A program made the translations under genes and the position numbers. The notes beneath the pieces are model-generated. The model saw only the letters and a list, made by a program, of their open reading frames with translations, did no database searches and was not told where the DNA came from. A stretch of 64,000 nucleotides of DNA from Bog-756 sp963725275 (lineage in GTDB: Bacteria > Actinomycetota > Acidimicrobiia > Acidimicrobiales > RAAP-2): the NCBI GenBank assembly GCA_963725275.1, contig CAVRXS010000001.1, forward strand, positions 1-64,000. The letters run 5' to 3'. Position 1 is the first letter of the stretch; every line of letters starts with the position of its first letter. Below, piece by piece: positions 18,339 to 27,169 of this stretch.

Positions 18339-19193
18339 TCAGTAGGCCGACTTCGTCCCTGGTGCCGGCGCCTTCCCTTCGGCGAAGGCGCGGATCATGT
18401 TCTCCTGCACGTAGGACGCCAGGAGCTCGCCCTGCTCGGAGTAGACGTGGGCCCGTCCGTAGCTCCGTCCCCGACCGGCTGCAGGGCTCCCGTGGTCGAG
18501 CAGCATCCACCTGCCCGCGTGCACAGGCTCGTGGAAGGTCAGGGTGTGGGTGATGACACTGGTCGAGATCGTCCGGTGGGCCAGGGCCTGGCCGACTCCG
18601 GCGTGGGGACGCATTGCCGTCCCGATCAGGAAGCCGTCTGTGGCGTAGGCCAGCAGGGCCTGATTGACGGTCGGATCGTCGGGGGCTCCGGGGAACCGGA
18701 TCCAGACGCTGAGCTCGGCGGGCCCGACGGCATCCGGATCGGAGATGTCCACCCCGCCGACGGTCCGGATCTGCCAGAAGCCGTCGCCCTGGGACGAGGG
18801 CACGGCGTCCTCCGGAGAACCGACCTCGGGGAGAGACGGCTGATGGCGGATCAGGTCGGGGTCCGGGGCGTGGAGCAGGACCAGGGAGCGGGTGCAGACC
18901 CGCCCACCCTGGCGGACCGTCACCGCGGCGCTCGCGAACGAACGACCGCTCTGCATGACGTCCATGTCGAACTCGAGCGGCGCGTCGGTCGAGGCCCCGC
19001 GTGCGAAGATCGTGTGGATCGACTTGACCTCCTTGGCCGGATCGGCGGCCGCCCCTGCCAGGATCGACTGAGCGAGGAGCTGGCCGCCGAACACGACAGA
19101 GCCCTGCCCGAAGGGCAGGCTCGCACCGGTCCAGGTCCCCTCGCCGGTGGCCTCGAGGGTCAACACCGCGAGGAGCTCGTCGAGTGCGGTCAT
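18339..19193 (-). CDS. tesB: Acyl-CoA thioesterase II (TesB-like)
   Basis: 284 residues, a double-hotdog TesB-type protein. Visible signatures: VVFGGQLLAQSILAGAAA (first hotdog helix), VKSIHTIFARGASTDAPLE, SFASAAVTVRQGGRVCTRS, and in the second half HAGVGQALAHRTISTSVITHTLTFHEP. TesB hydrolyses medium- and long-chain acyl-CoAs to free acids. It sits convergent to one acyl-CoA dehydrogenase and divergent from another (19380), in keeping with a role in relieving CoA sequestration during catabolism. Confidence 0.92.
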   Translation of the reverse strand: MTALDELLAVLTLEATGEGTWTGASLPFGQGSVVFGGQLLAQSILAGAAADPAKEVKSIHTIFARGASTDAPLEFDMDVMQSGRSFASAAVTVRQGGRVCTRSLVLLHAPDPDLIRHQPSLPEVGSPEDAVPSSQGDGFWQIRTVGGVDISDPDAVGPAELSVWIRFPGAPDDPTVNQALLAYATDGFLIGTAMRPHAGVGQALAHRTISTSVITHTLTFHEPVHAGRWMLLDHGSPAAGRGRSYGRAHVYSEQGELLASYVQENMIRAFAEGKAPAPGTKSAY

Positions 19194-19379
19194 GGTTCGG
19201 TGCCTCCAGGAGGATCGGCAGTCGGGACGCGGGTCAAGAGCGTACCGTCGGCTCGGGCGACCGGCCGGGGCTCCCGCTTGGTGCCCACCACACGAGTCTG
19301 GCTACTGTTGCGCGAGCAAGAGGTCACCCACCGGCCCGGACGAGGCGCCGGATATCCCCTCGCCCAGGAGCCCACTGAC

Positions 19380-20570
19380 ATGACCGCAACCGCACCTCCC
19401 TCGCCAGGCGGCATGCACGCGCCCCCGCCCGGGGACGATCCGGCGGCAGGGTTCCGGGCGGAACTGCGTGCCTGGCTCCGGGACGAGCTGCCGCCGGAGC
19501 TGGCCGAGGCGAGCCACCGGACGTCCGAACCGCTGGACCTCGAGCCGCTCAGGGCATGGAACCGTCGTCTGGCCGATGCGCGGTGGGCCGCGCCGGCATG
19601 GCCGGTGGAGCACGGCGGGCGCGGTGCCGACATCGACGAGCAGCTCGCCTACATGGAGGAGATGAGCACGGCATCCGCCCCGGGTCCGATCAACTGGATC
19701 GGGATCTCCAACATCGCGCCGGCGATCATGACCTACGGGACGAAGGAGCAACAGGACCGGTTCCTCCAGCCGATGCTGCGTGGCGAGGAGATCTGGTCCC
19801 AGGGGATGTCGGAGCCGGATGCGGGATCGGACCTGGCGTCGCTGCGGACCAGGGCGGTGCTCGACGGTGACGAGTTCGTGATCAACGGGCAGAAGACCTG
19901 GAACAGCCTCGGTCACCGGGCCGACTGGTGCCAGCTCTACGTCCGGACCGACCCGTCGGTGCCCAAGCACAAAGGGATCAGCTGCCTCCTGGTCGATCTG
20001 CGGACACCCGGCATCGAGGCCAGACCCCTCCGCACCATCACCGGGGACGAGCCGTTCGCCGAGCTCTTCTTCACCGATGCACGCGTCCCTGTGAGTACCC
20101 TGCTCGGTCCCCTCCACGAAGGGTGGAAGGTGGCCATGACCACGCTGAGCTTCGAGCGTGCCGGTGTTGCGCGCCTGCACCTCGGGCTCTCACGCAAGCT
20201 CGACGAGCTGCTAGCCGAACCGGCGGCGACGACGGCGCTCCGCGACCCCAGGATCCGTGACCGGGTCGCCGGGCTCTATGCCGACATCGCCTGCATGCGC
20301 TGGATGACCAACCGATCCCTCGCCAAGGCGCGCCAGGGGCAACCGACCGGGTCCGACGGGAGCATGACCAAGCTCGCCTGGGGACGCACCGAGCAGCGGC
20401 TCGCCGAGCTGGCCCTCGACGTCCTCGGCCCGCAGGGAACCTGCGGCACCTGGGCCTACGGTCTGGTCGCCTCCCGCCAGTCCACGATCGCCGGGGGCAC
20501 CACGGAGATCAATCTCAACATCGTCGGCGAGCTCGGCCTCGGACTGCCGCGGGAGCCACAGGTCGGCTAG
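19380..20570 (+). CDS. Acyl-CoA dehydrogenase (FadE-like)
   Basis: 396 residues from ATG at 19380. Contains WPVEHGGRGADIDEQLAYMEE, QGMSEPDAGSDLASLRTRA, INGQKTWNSLGHRADW and the C-terminal STIAGGTTEINLNIVGELGLGLPR. It belongs to the same FadE-like subgroup as the protein at 10019 (shared SEPGAGSDLA/SEPDAGSDLA and AGGTSE/AGGTTE), so the two could form a heteromer as in actinobacterial side-chain degradation; that is inference. A Pro-rich N-terminal 25 residues precedes the conserved domain. Ends 18 bases from the convergent ferredoxin gene. Confidence 0.94.
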   Translation: MTATAPPSPGGMHAPPPGDDPAAGFRAELRAWLRDELPPELAEASHRTSEPLDLEPLRAWNRRLADARWAAPAWPVEHGGRGADIDEQLAYMEEMSTASAPGPINWIGISNIAPAIMTYGTKEQQDRFLQPMLRGEEIWSQGMSEPDAGSDLASLRTRAVLDGDEFVINGQKTWNSLGHRADWCQLYVRTDPSVPKHKGISCLLVDLRTPGIEARPLRTITGDEPFAELFFTDARVPVSTLLGPLHEGWKVAMTTLSFERAGVARLHLGLSRKLDELLAEPAATTALRDPRIRDRVAGLYADIACMRWMTNRSLAKARQGQPTGSDGSMTKLAWGRTEQRLAELALDVLGPQGTCGTWAYGLVASRQSTIAGGTTEINLNIVGELGLGLPREPQVG

Positions 20571-20588
20571 GGGCAGCCCGAGGGAAGG

Positions 20589-20798
20589 TCAGGCGGTCGG
20601 GGGCTCCGTCTCGAGGATGACGGCGTACTCCGGGCAGTTGGCCGCGGCGAGCTCGGCCTCGCGGACGAGACCTGGGTCGAGCTCCCCCTCGGTGAGCACC
20701 TCTCCGAACCCGCTGTCGTCACAGGAGAAGACGGACGGGGCAAGGGTGTAGCAACGGCCGTGCCCGGTGCACAGGTCCATGTCGATCCGCACTCGCAT
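20589..20798 (-). CDS. Small ferredoxin, [3Fe-4S]/P450-partner type
   Basis: 69 residues from ATG at 20798 with GAGGAG upstream. The N-terminal MDLCTGHGRCYTLAP has the C-x5-C spacing with a histidine typical of actinobacterial P450-associated ferredoxins, and ANCPEYAV supplies the closing C-P. It is acidic and soluble. It could feed electrons to the P450 at 6383 or to one outside the window. It follows murD2 by 68 bases on the same strand. Confidence 0.92.
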   Translation of the reverse strand: MRVRIDMDLCTGHGRCYTLAPSVFSCDDSGFGEVLTEGELDPGLVREAELAAANCPEYAVILETEPPTA

Positions 20799-20866
20799 CT
20801 GGCTGCTCCTCTGGTCCAGCCGGCCCCGCTCCTCCGGTCCCGCGGAGACTCTACCGGGGCCGGAGT

Positions 20867-22234
20867 TCAGACTGGCGCAGTGGGGGCGATGGCGATGCCG
20901 GCGGCATCGGCGAACGCCCGGCTGCGGGCACCGTACCCGCCTCCGCCTTCCGGCGTCGGTGCTCCAGGTGAGAAGAGCACCACGCCTCCGGCGGGGGTGT
21001 CCCGGGCGGCGACGGCCACCGCATCGGCGAGGTCGTCCGCGATGTGGACGACACCGTCGGGCCCGAGGCGTGTCGAGACGAGGCCGGCCATGCGCTCGGG
21101 GTCCGGGGGCACGACGACCACCGTCACTCCCGGCCGATGGCCGGCCAGCGCGGCCAGCAGGGGCTCGGGGTCGACGCCCCGGTCGGCACCGCCGACGATC
21201 ACGGTGAGGCTGCGCCCTCCGAACGCCTCGACCGAGGCGGCGGAGGCAGATGGGTTGGAGGCGAGCGCGTCGTCCACATAGGTGCGTCCCGAGCGTTCTC
21301 CGATGGTCCGGCACCGGGACGGGAGCCCGTCGAACCCGTCGACGGCAGCTCCGACCGCCTCGGTGGACGGCGGTGCCCCGGTCGCAAGCAACACACCGGT
21401 GACCGCCCCGCACAGGTTCCAGACGTTGTGCCGGCCGGGGATCCGGAGCCGCACGCTGTCGACGAGGACGGCGCCGTCGACGTCCACCATTCCTGATGGC
21501 AGCATCCGGACCCTGCCTTCGGGACCGAACAGGGTGCGGAACGGGTGGGCCTCGGTGCGGCGGAGCGCTTCGGGGCTCGCCGCGCTCACCGCCAGCGCGC
21601 CGGGTGGGCCGGCCTCCACCAGGCGGAGCTTGTCGCGGTAGTAGGGCTCGATGCCGCCGTGCCAGTCGAGGTGGTCCGGGGCCAGGCCGGTGAGGACGAC
21701 CACGCCGGGCGACCGGGTGACGTCCACCGCTTGGTACGAAGAGACCTCGACGACGTAGACGTCGGCCCGCGCCCGCAGGTAGGTCTCGACCACCGGGACG
21801 CCGATGTTGCCGATGAGCTCCACCTGCCAGCCGTCCTCGGCCAGGATCGCAGCGGTCAGCGTGGCCGTGGTGCTCTTTCCCTTGGTCCCGGTCACCGCGA
21901 TGACCCGGGCATCGCCGAAGTCCTCGAGCCAGACGGCCATCGCCGTGGTCACCCGGGCTCCCGCCGCCTCGGCGTCGGCCAGCTCGGTGCGGTAGCGGCT
22001 GATCCCGGGCGACCGCACCACGACGTCGACCCCGCGCCAGTCGGTTCCCGCGGGCGGCAACACCGGGCGGTTCCCCCCGAAGGCGAGCGCCACCCTGGCG
22101 GCGGCCTCGGTCGGCCGGTCGTCGAGCAGTAGCGGTTCGAGCCCTCGCTCCACGGCCATGCGGGCCACGGCCAGGCCCTCCTGCCCCAGGCCCCAGACGG
22201 CGACCCGGCCGGAGAGCATCTCGTCGAGTGTCAC
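20867..22234 (-). CDS. murD2: UDP-N-acetylmuramoyl-L-alanine--L-glutamate ligase (MurD2-like)
   Basis: 455 residues from GTG at 22234; the GTGA overlaps the murL stop. Mur-ligase landmarks: N-terminal VAVWGLGQEGLAVARM Rossmann loop, VITGTKGKST-type ATP loop (AVTGTKGKSTTATL), NIGVPVVE, VVEVSSYQ, IPGRHNVWNLCGA and the ligase C-domain (YVDDALASNPSA, VIVGGADRGVD). General MurD adds D-glutamate; partnered with MurL it adds L-glutamate, which MurL then inverts (known from Xanthomonas). The assignment to MurD2 rests on the coupled murL gene. Confidence 0.9.
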   Translation of the reverse strand: MTLDEMLSGRVAVWGLGQEGLAVARMAVERGLEPLLLDDRPTEAAARVALAFGGNRPVLPPAGTDWRGVDVVVRSPGISRYRTELADAEAAGARVTTAMAVWLEDFGDARVIAVTGTKGKSTTATLTAAILAEDGWQVELIGNIGVPVVETYLRARADVYVVEVSSYQAVDVTRSPGVVVLTGLAPDHLDWHGGIEPYYRDKLRLVEAGPPGALAVSAASPEALRRTEAHPFRTLFGPEGRVRMLPSGMVDVDGAVLVDSVRLRIPGRHNVWNLCGAVTGVLLATGAPPSTEAVGAAVDGFDGLPSRCRTIGERSGRTYVDDALASNPSASAASVEAFGGRSLTVIVGGADRGVDPEPLLAALAGHRPGVTVVVVPPDPERMAGLVSTRLGPDGVVHIADDLADAVAVAARDTPAGGVVLFSPGAPTPEGGGGYGARSRAFADAAGIAIAPTAPV

Positions 22235-23592
22235 GTCTCCCCCGACAGCTCTGCATCGACCGCCGATGCCACGGACTCGTCGGGGAAGTCGAGCTCCCGC
22301 TCGGCGGTCAACAGACCGGTGACCTCTCCGTGGGTGACCATCCCCTCGGCGAACACCCCGAGGGCTTCCACCACCGGCGAGTCGCGCCACTCGGGGAGCC
22401 CGGCCAGGAGGCGGAGTGCGGCGGCCGACTCACCGCGCTCCCCCACACATTCGAAGGGCTTGTCATCGTCGCTCATGAGGGCGGCGAAACCGGGCACCTG
22501 TCCGGGGTCGGCGAACATGTCGGTGCCGATGATCGCGGTCAGCTCGTCGCGTCCGAGGAACGGTGCGAGCATCAGACCGACGAACCGGCACTTGGGACAC
22601 TGCCCGCACCACTGCTGCCCGGCTGGCGCGTTCTCGCGGAAGGCCGTGTTACAGCTGCAGAACGCGTCGTGGTAGCCGGTGAGCCGGGCGAAGGTGCGGG
22701 CGATGGCGAGCTCCGAGTACGGCCGGAGTGCCGAGCCGTAGGTGATGCCCCGCGAGATGCTCCCCGCCACCAGTGCGCGGAGCAGCTTCTCGAACTCGAG
22801 GCTCTTGCTGTACTGGTGATTGACCGGCACGCCGTCGATCGACACGGTCGCTTCACTCGCTGACCGCTCGATCGCCATCGCGATGGTGTCGTAGCCGTAG
22901 ACGAAGGAACCCACGACCGCGATGAGCGAGACGATGGCCGTGATCGGCACGTGCCCGTTGAGTGCCCCGGACTCGTGCAGTGCGGCGAGATCGGGATCGA
23001 GGCGTCGGCGCACGACCAGCAACTCGAGACCGGTCCGGCTCGCCAGCTCCACCACCAGGGGGTGCGGGTTGACGGCGAAGAGACGCGGCTCGAGATGGCG
23101 GACGGCCTCGATCAGGACCATCGAGTCCTTGCCTCCCCCGATCGGGACGAGTAGCCCCCGCCCGGGTGGTTCCGGCGGGAGTCGCTTCCCTCCGTGCCAT
23201 GCGTCCTGGTGCCGGATGGTGACGGTACGTGGAACCGGGAGCCCGTTGGTCAGCGCGAACTCGCGCAGTCCCTCGTCGTAGAGGTGGTGGTGGAAGTCGA
23301 GCTCGGCCGGGGAGAGCGCGTCCTCCTCGACGAGGACCGTCGACGGCGCGGCCGTCTTGTAGTAGCTGGTGCCGGCTGCGATGTGCAGGTGGAGCAGTGC
23401 CCGCTCGAAGCGCGGGCCGGCCGGGGCGGGCCGGTCTCCGGGGGGCGTCTCGAACGTGATGGTCTCGACGAAGTCATGGGTGTCGTCGAGCGCGTACCGC
23501 AGGGTCAGGGTGCGCGAGTCGCTGTCGAACGACCGTCCGACGACCCGGAAGGCACCGAAGGAGCCCGGATCGAACCGGGGACGGTCGGGCAT
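22231..23592 (-). CDS. murL: UDP-MurNAc-L-Ala-L-Glu epimerase (MurL-like)
   Basis: 453 residues from ATG at 23592. It has the ATP-pyrophosphatase-like loop LVPIGGGKDSMVLIEA (about residue 148 onward), YGYDTIAMAIERSASEA, GSALRPYSELAIARTF and a cysteine cluster FCSCNTAF...WCGQCPKCRFVG. These fit MurL, which inverts the L-Glu of UDP-MurNAc-L-Ala-L-Glu to D-Glu in an ATP-dependent reaction and so replaces glutamate racemase in peptidoglycan precursor synthesis. The four-base overlap with the Mur ligase gene is the same pairing as described in Xanthomonas and some actinobacteria. Confidence 0.9.
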   Translation of the reverse strand: MPDRPRFDPGSFGAFRVVGRSFDSDSRTLTLRYALDDTHDFVETITFETPPGDRPAPAGPRFERALLHLHIAAGTSYYKTAAPSTVLVEEDALSPAELDFHHHLYDEGLREFALTNGLPVPRTVTIRHQDAWHGGKRLPPEPPGRGLLVPIGGGKDSMVLIEAVRHLEPRLFAVNPHPLVVELASRTGLELLVVRRRLDPDLAALHESGALNGHVPITAIVSLIAVVGSFVYGYDTIAMAIERSASEATVSIDGVPVNHQYSKSLEFEKLLRALVAGSISRGITYGSALRPYSELAIARTFARLTGYHDAFCSCNTAFRENAPAGQQWCGQCPKCRFVGLMLAPFLGRDELTAIIGTDMFADPGQVPGFAALMSDDDKPFECVGERGESAAALRLLAGLPEWRDSPVVEALGVFAEGMVTHGEVTGLLTAERELDFPDESVASAVDAELSGET

Positions 23593-23643
23593 GGGACGAT
23601 CAGCGTAGTGGCGGCAGGGCCGGATCCCGGCCTGGTCGCCGGG

Positions 23644-24111
23644 TCATGGTGGGACCACCGGCCGGAGGTGGTCGACGATGGTCATGCGGGCGCCGGTCGA
23701 CTGGACCACCCACGCTTCTGCCTTCTGTAGGCGCAACGCTTGCCGTTCCTTGGCCGTCGCGCCGTCGGCCAGGACAGCCAGCAACGCAGTCGAGATGTCC
23801 CGATGGGTGCAGAGCACGGCTGACTCGCCGGCCATGCGTTCGAGCAGGGCCAACGCCGCGGGACCGTGGCCCTCACCCAGTTCTTCGACCGATTCGACGG
23901 GCAGGTCCAGGGCCTCGGAGAGCGGGCGGACCGTCTCGCAGCAGCGCACATAGGGGCTCGAGAGGATGCGCCGTGGCCGGTACCCGCTGAGCAGTCCGAC
24001 CAGCGCGTCCGCCTGGGCCCGTCCCCGTGCGGTGAGCGGGCGGTTCCGGTCATCGCCGTGGTAGGCACTCCGGCGCCCGGCCCGGGCATGGCGGACGACG
24101 AGGATCGGCAT
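23644..24111 (-). CDS. SixA-like histidine phosphatase
   Basis: 155 residues from ATG at 24111; longer upstream starts lack homology. The N-terminus MPILVVRHARAGRRS carries the RH catalytic motif of the histidine-phosphatase (phosphoglycerate mutase-like) superfamily; RPLTARGRAQADALV and ILSSPYVRCCETV give the second arginine, and AVLCTHRDIS the second histidine. SixA proteins dephosphorylate phosphohistidine on phosphotransfer proteins, though actinobacterial members can act on other phosphoesters. It ends 51 bases before murL. Confidence 0.9.
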   Translation of the reverse strand: MPILVVRHARAGRRSAYHGDDRNRPLTARGRAQADALVGLLSGYRPRRILSSPYVRCCETVRPLSEALDLPVESVEELGEGHGPAALALLERMAGESAVLCTHRDISTALLAVLADGATAKERQALRLQKAEAWVVQSTGARMTIVDHLRPVVPP

Positions 24112-24234
24112 GGCATGGATGCTGCCACGCCGCCGGGCTCCATGGCTTGATCCGTGGCTCCCCGGCCGGCAGCGACGCCTGTCGAAGGCTGCGCGGGCAG
24201 GGCTGGTCACCGTTCGGGCCGCTCGTGCCGGAGG

Positions 24235-26175
24235 TCAGCCTCCGGCCGCGCTGACCCTGGACGCTCCGCCTCCACCCCCACCGAAGCCCCCGCCCCCACC
24301 GAAGCCCCCGCCTCCACCGAAGCCCCCTCCTCCCCCGAAGGTGGTGGTGCCGCCCAGTCCTCCGAGTCCGGCACGCGTGGTAGTCGACGACGTGGGTACG
24401 GGCTCGGCCATGTCCGCCAGGGACACGCGTTGGCCGACGGTGACCCCGGAGATGATCTGGGTGAGCTCGGCCCCCACGGTGCCCACCTTGACCGGCACGG
24501 ACGTCGTCTTCGAGCCGTCGACGACGGTGACCACGTGGGTAGTCCCGACCGTGCGCACCGCCGAGGTCGGTACGGTCGTCACATCGACGGCGCGCTGGGT
24601 CACGATCGAGACAGTTGCCTCCGCTCCCGAAAAGAGGCCGAGGTCGGACGAGTCGAGCGAGATGGTCACCGGATAGGTCGTAGATGTCGACGAGGACGTG
24701 CCCAGCACCCCGATGGCGGTCACCTTGCCGTCGAGCGACGTGTTGATCGAATCGGGGGTGACCAGAGCCTGTTGGCCCACGGCCACCTTGCCGATCGAGG
24801 TGACCGGGATGGTCGCGGCCACCTGGTATGAGGACCCCGAACCGACCACGACCACCTGTGGCGTCCCCGATGGCGAGCCGGCCTGGACCGACTGACCGCC
24901 GGTGACGTTGACCGATCCGACCGTCCCGGAGATCGTGCTGACCAGGTTGGCGCCGGCGAGTGCCTCCTGGGCGTTGCTCAGGTCGGTCTGTGCCACGTCG
25001 ATGTCGGCCTGATCGAGGGCGAGCTTCTCGGAAGTCACGGGCTTGCTCTTGGAAACCCCCGCGTCCGTCCCCGAGCTGCCGTTGCTTGCGCTCCCGTTCG
25101 GTGTCCCGGTGGTGGAAGGGGGTCGGGTGGTGGTCGTGGTGGTGACCGGTGCGGAGGTGCTGGTCGTGGTGGTGGCGCTACCGGACTGACCGGCGCCCGT
25201 CCCCGAACCGCGCCCGGGAGATCCCGCTGTCGTGCCCCCGCTTCCGGTGGCGCCGAGAGCCGTGTTGAGCGCCGACTCGTCCTTCTCGACGGCCGTGATG
25301 TCAGCGGAGACGGCAGCCTGTGCCGTCGAGGCCTGGGTGAGGGCCGCCGAACAGGTCGTGGCGGGGTGTCCGGGGCCCGTCCCGGACCCGGGGCCCGTCC
25401 CCGACGGAGGGCCGCCAGACGGTGTACCAGCGCCCGAGGTGGCCGGCGTGGCCGGAGTGGTGCACAGGGTGCTCGCCTGAGTCAGCGCGGCACTGGCCGC
25501 CACCGAATCGGCGTCCAACCGCTTCTGGTCGGCAACCAGGGTGGCCTGAAGCTTGGCGATCTGTTCGCTCGACGCGGTCGAAGTCCCACCGCTCTTCGAG
25601 GGCGCGCTGGACGACGACGTGCCGCCGGCTGTTGCCGCCGACGGCGGCGCACCGGACGACCCGGATCCACCTGTCGACCCCGCCGATGGTGTCGTTGATG
25701 CCGAGGATGCGGCTGCCTGGCTGACCTCGTCGCTGGCGAGCGTGGCCTGAGTCGATGCGAGCGACGCGTTGGCGGCCACGATGGCGTTCTCGAGCGGCGT
25801 GGTCTCGAGCGAAGCCACCACCTCGCCGGCCGTCACCTGCTGCCCCACCGCCACGTTGACGTCTCCGACGGTCCCGGCCACCCCGAACGAGAGGTCCGCC
25901 TGGTTGACCGGTGTCACCGTGCCCACCGACGCGAGGGTCGCGACGGCTGTGCCCGTTCCGACCCCGGCGGTCCGATAGGCCGGAGTCGACGGGCGGGTGA
26001 GCAACCAGGCGGAGACAGCTGCCGCCACCAGGACCAGGACGACAACCACGCGGAAGGGCGAGAGACGCGCGCGTCGCCGATTGCCTCCCGGCACCGTGGA
26101 CGCGGCAACAGGCGCCGGATCGCCGGTCGCAGGCTCACCGGGAGGTCCGGCAAGCAGCGGTGGTTGGTCAGGCAC
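24235..26175 (-). CDS. HlyD/MacA-type efflux adaptor with Gly-Phe-rich C-terminus
   Basis: GTG at 26175 overlaps the end of the lipoprotein gene by eight bases. About 646 residues: a cytoplasmic Pro-rich start, one membrane anchor (PFRVVVVLVLVAAAVSAWLL), biotinyl-lipoyl segment (ADLSFGVAGTVGDVNVAVGQ), a very long Ser/Thr/Gly/Pro low-complexity hairpin (about residues 170-400), the second lipoyl half (VSTISGTVGSVNVTGGQ), a beta-barrel and a tail of FGGGGG repeats. Such adaptors bridge a MacB-like permease and the outer layers. The hairpin is much longer than in the second adaptor at 29205, suggesting a wide gap to span or an unstructured linker. Confidence 0.88.
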   Translation of the reverse strand: MPDQPPLLAGPPGEPATGDPAPVAASTVPGGNRRRARLSPFRVVVVLVLVAAAVSAWLLTRPSTPAYRTAGVGTGTAVATLASVGTVTPVNQADLSFGVAGTVGDVNVAVGQQVTAGEVVASLETTPLENAIVAANASLASTQATLASDEVSQAAASSASTTPSAGSTGGSGSSGAPPSAATAGGTSSSSAPSKSGGTSTASSEQIAKLQATLVADQKRLDADSVAASAALTQASTLCTTPATPATSGAGTPSGGPPSGTGPGSGTGPGHPATTCSAALTQASTAQAAVSADITAVEKDESALNTALGATGSGGTTAGSPGRGSGTGAGQSGSATTTTSTSAPVTTTTTTRPPSTTGTPNGSASNGSSGTDAGVSKSKPVTSEKLALDQADIDVAQTDLSNAQEALAGANLVSTISGTVGSVNVTGGQSVQAGSPSGTPQVVVVGSGSSYQVAATIPVTSIGKVAVGQQALVTPDSINTSLDGKVTAIGVLGTSSSTSTTYPVTISLDSSDLGLFSGAEATVSIVTQRAVDVTTVPTSAVRTVGTTHVVTVVDGSKTTSVPVKVGTVGAELTQIISGVTVGQRVSLADMAEPVPTSSTTTRAGLGGLGGTTTFGGGGGFGGGGGFGGGGGFGGGGGGASRVSAAGG

Positions 26176-27118
26176 CGGCGCTCGCGCCTGCGCCTGCGCC
26201 GGTGCGGAAGCCGCCGAAGCCGCCGGTGCACCCACTGGACGTCGGTGTCGAGAGCGTGATGCTCTGGGCCGTCACGGCTCCCGTGCTGTTGGCGGGCCCG
26301 ATCGCACGGGCGCACTGCCCGACCGCCAGGGCCGACGAGGACACGGATCCGGTGGTGCTGAAGGTGGTGCTCCCGGACAGGGTGACCACCACGCTCGAGG
26401 ATGCCTTGGTCCGGGGGTTCGTCTCCGCGACGGTGACCGAAGAGCCGCTGACCGCGGTCACCATTCCTGATGCGGCACCGAACTGGCCGTTGCCGAACCG
26501 GCTGCCGCCGGGCGGACGGGAGCCCGAACCCGCAGGCGAACCGCTGCCCCCTTCACCGGTCCCACCGGAGCCGAACCGGCCACCGGCACCGAACCCACCA
26601 CCTGTGCCTGATCCACCTCCGGTGCGAGCACCGAACCCGCCGGTGCACGCACCCGACACGGGCTGGCTGATCGAGACAGTCGTGGCTGTGATGGGCTCAC
26701 CGAACGCCGTGGACGACGACGATGCCGAGGTCGGCTTGCCGAAGGCGGAGACGCACGAACCCACGGTCACCGCCGATGCCGTGGTGGTGGTGGTCTGGCG
26801 GAAGGTCGTGTTCGCCGTGTAGGTCACCGTCGTCTGACCGGTGGTCGGGTTCTGCACCTCGACGGAGGTGCCGTTGATCGCCGCGATGGTGCCCGAAGTC
26901 CCGGGAATCGTGCGGGGCGGCGAGGATCCGGCGCCGGGGGTGGTCGACTTCGGCGCAGTCGTCGTGGTGGAGGCCGACGACGCCCCGCAGGCAGCGAGGG
27001 TGAGCGCGGCCACGCCGAGAACGGCGATCGCGCCGTAGCGGCCCCGGCGACCGGACCGGACGGGCCCGGGGTCTGCACAGGGATGTCCGTGGACGGTGGT
27101 GGTCGTGTCGTGGGTCAT
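26168..27118 (-). CDS. DUF5666-like lipoprotein
   Basis: 316 residues from ATG at 27118 after AAGGAAG. The N-terminus has a lipobox (ALTLAACGASS), so the mature protein is lipid-anchored outside. Two DUF5666-like modules follow: SGTIAAINGTSVEVQNP with TFRQTTTTTASAVTVGSCV, and SGMVTAVSGSSVTVAE with TTFSTTGSVSSSALAVGQCA; a Gly/Ser/Arg-rich linker joins them. Each ends in a CTGGFG segment. It lies between permease and adaptor genes of the efflux locus and is probably a surface partner of that system. Confidence 0.85.
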   Translation of the reverse strand: MTHDTTTTVHGHPCADPGPVRSGRRGRYGAIAVLGVAALTLAACGASSASTTTTAPKSTTPGAGSSPPRTIPGTSGTIAAINGTSVEVQNPTTGQTTVTYTANTTFRQTTTTTASAVTVGSCVSAFGKPTSASSSSTAFGEPITATTVSISQPVSGACTGGFGARTGGGSGTGGGFGAGGRFGSGGTGEGGSGSPAGSGSRPPGGSRFGNGQFGAASGMVTAVSGSSVTVAETNPRTKASSSVVVTLSGSTTFSTTGSVSSSALAVGQCARAIGPANSTGAVTAQSITLSTPTSSGCTGGFGGFRTGAGAGASAGA

Positions 27119-27169
27119 GGTTGCTTCCTTCGTGGGTGTCGGTTGGGGATGGGAACGGTGCTCACGCAG

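Noticed and set aside
24110..24676. Plus-strand frame with a PPPPPKPPPP stretch
   Set aside because: It is the antisense of the Gly-Phe tail of the efflux adaptor; the low complexity produces an open frame on both strands.
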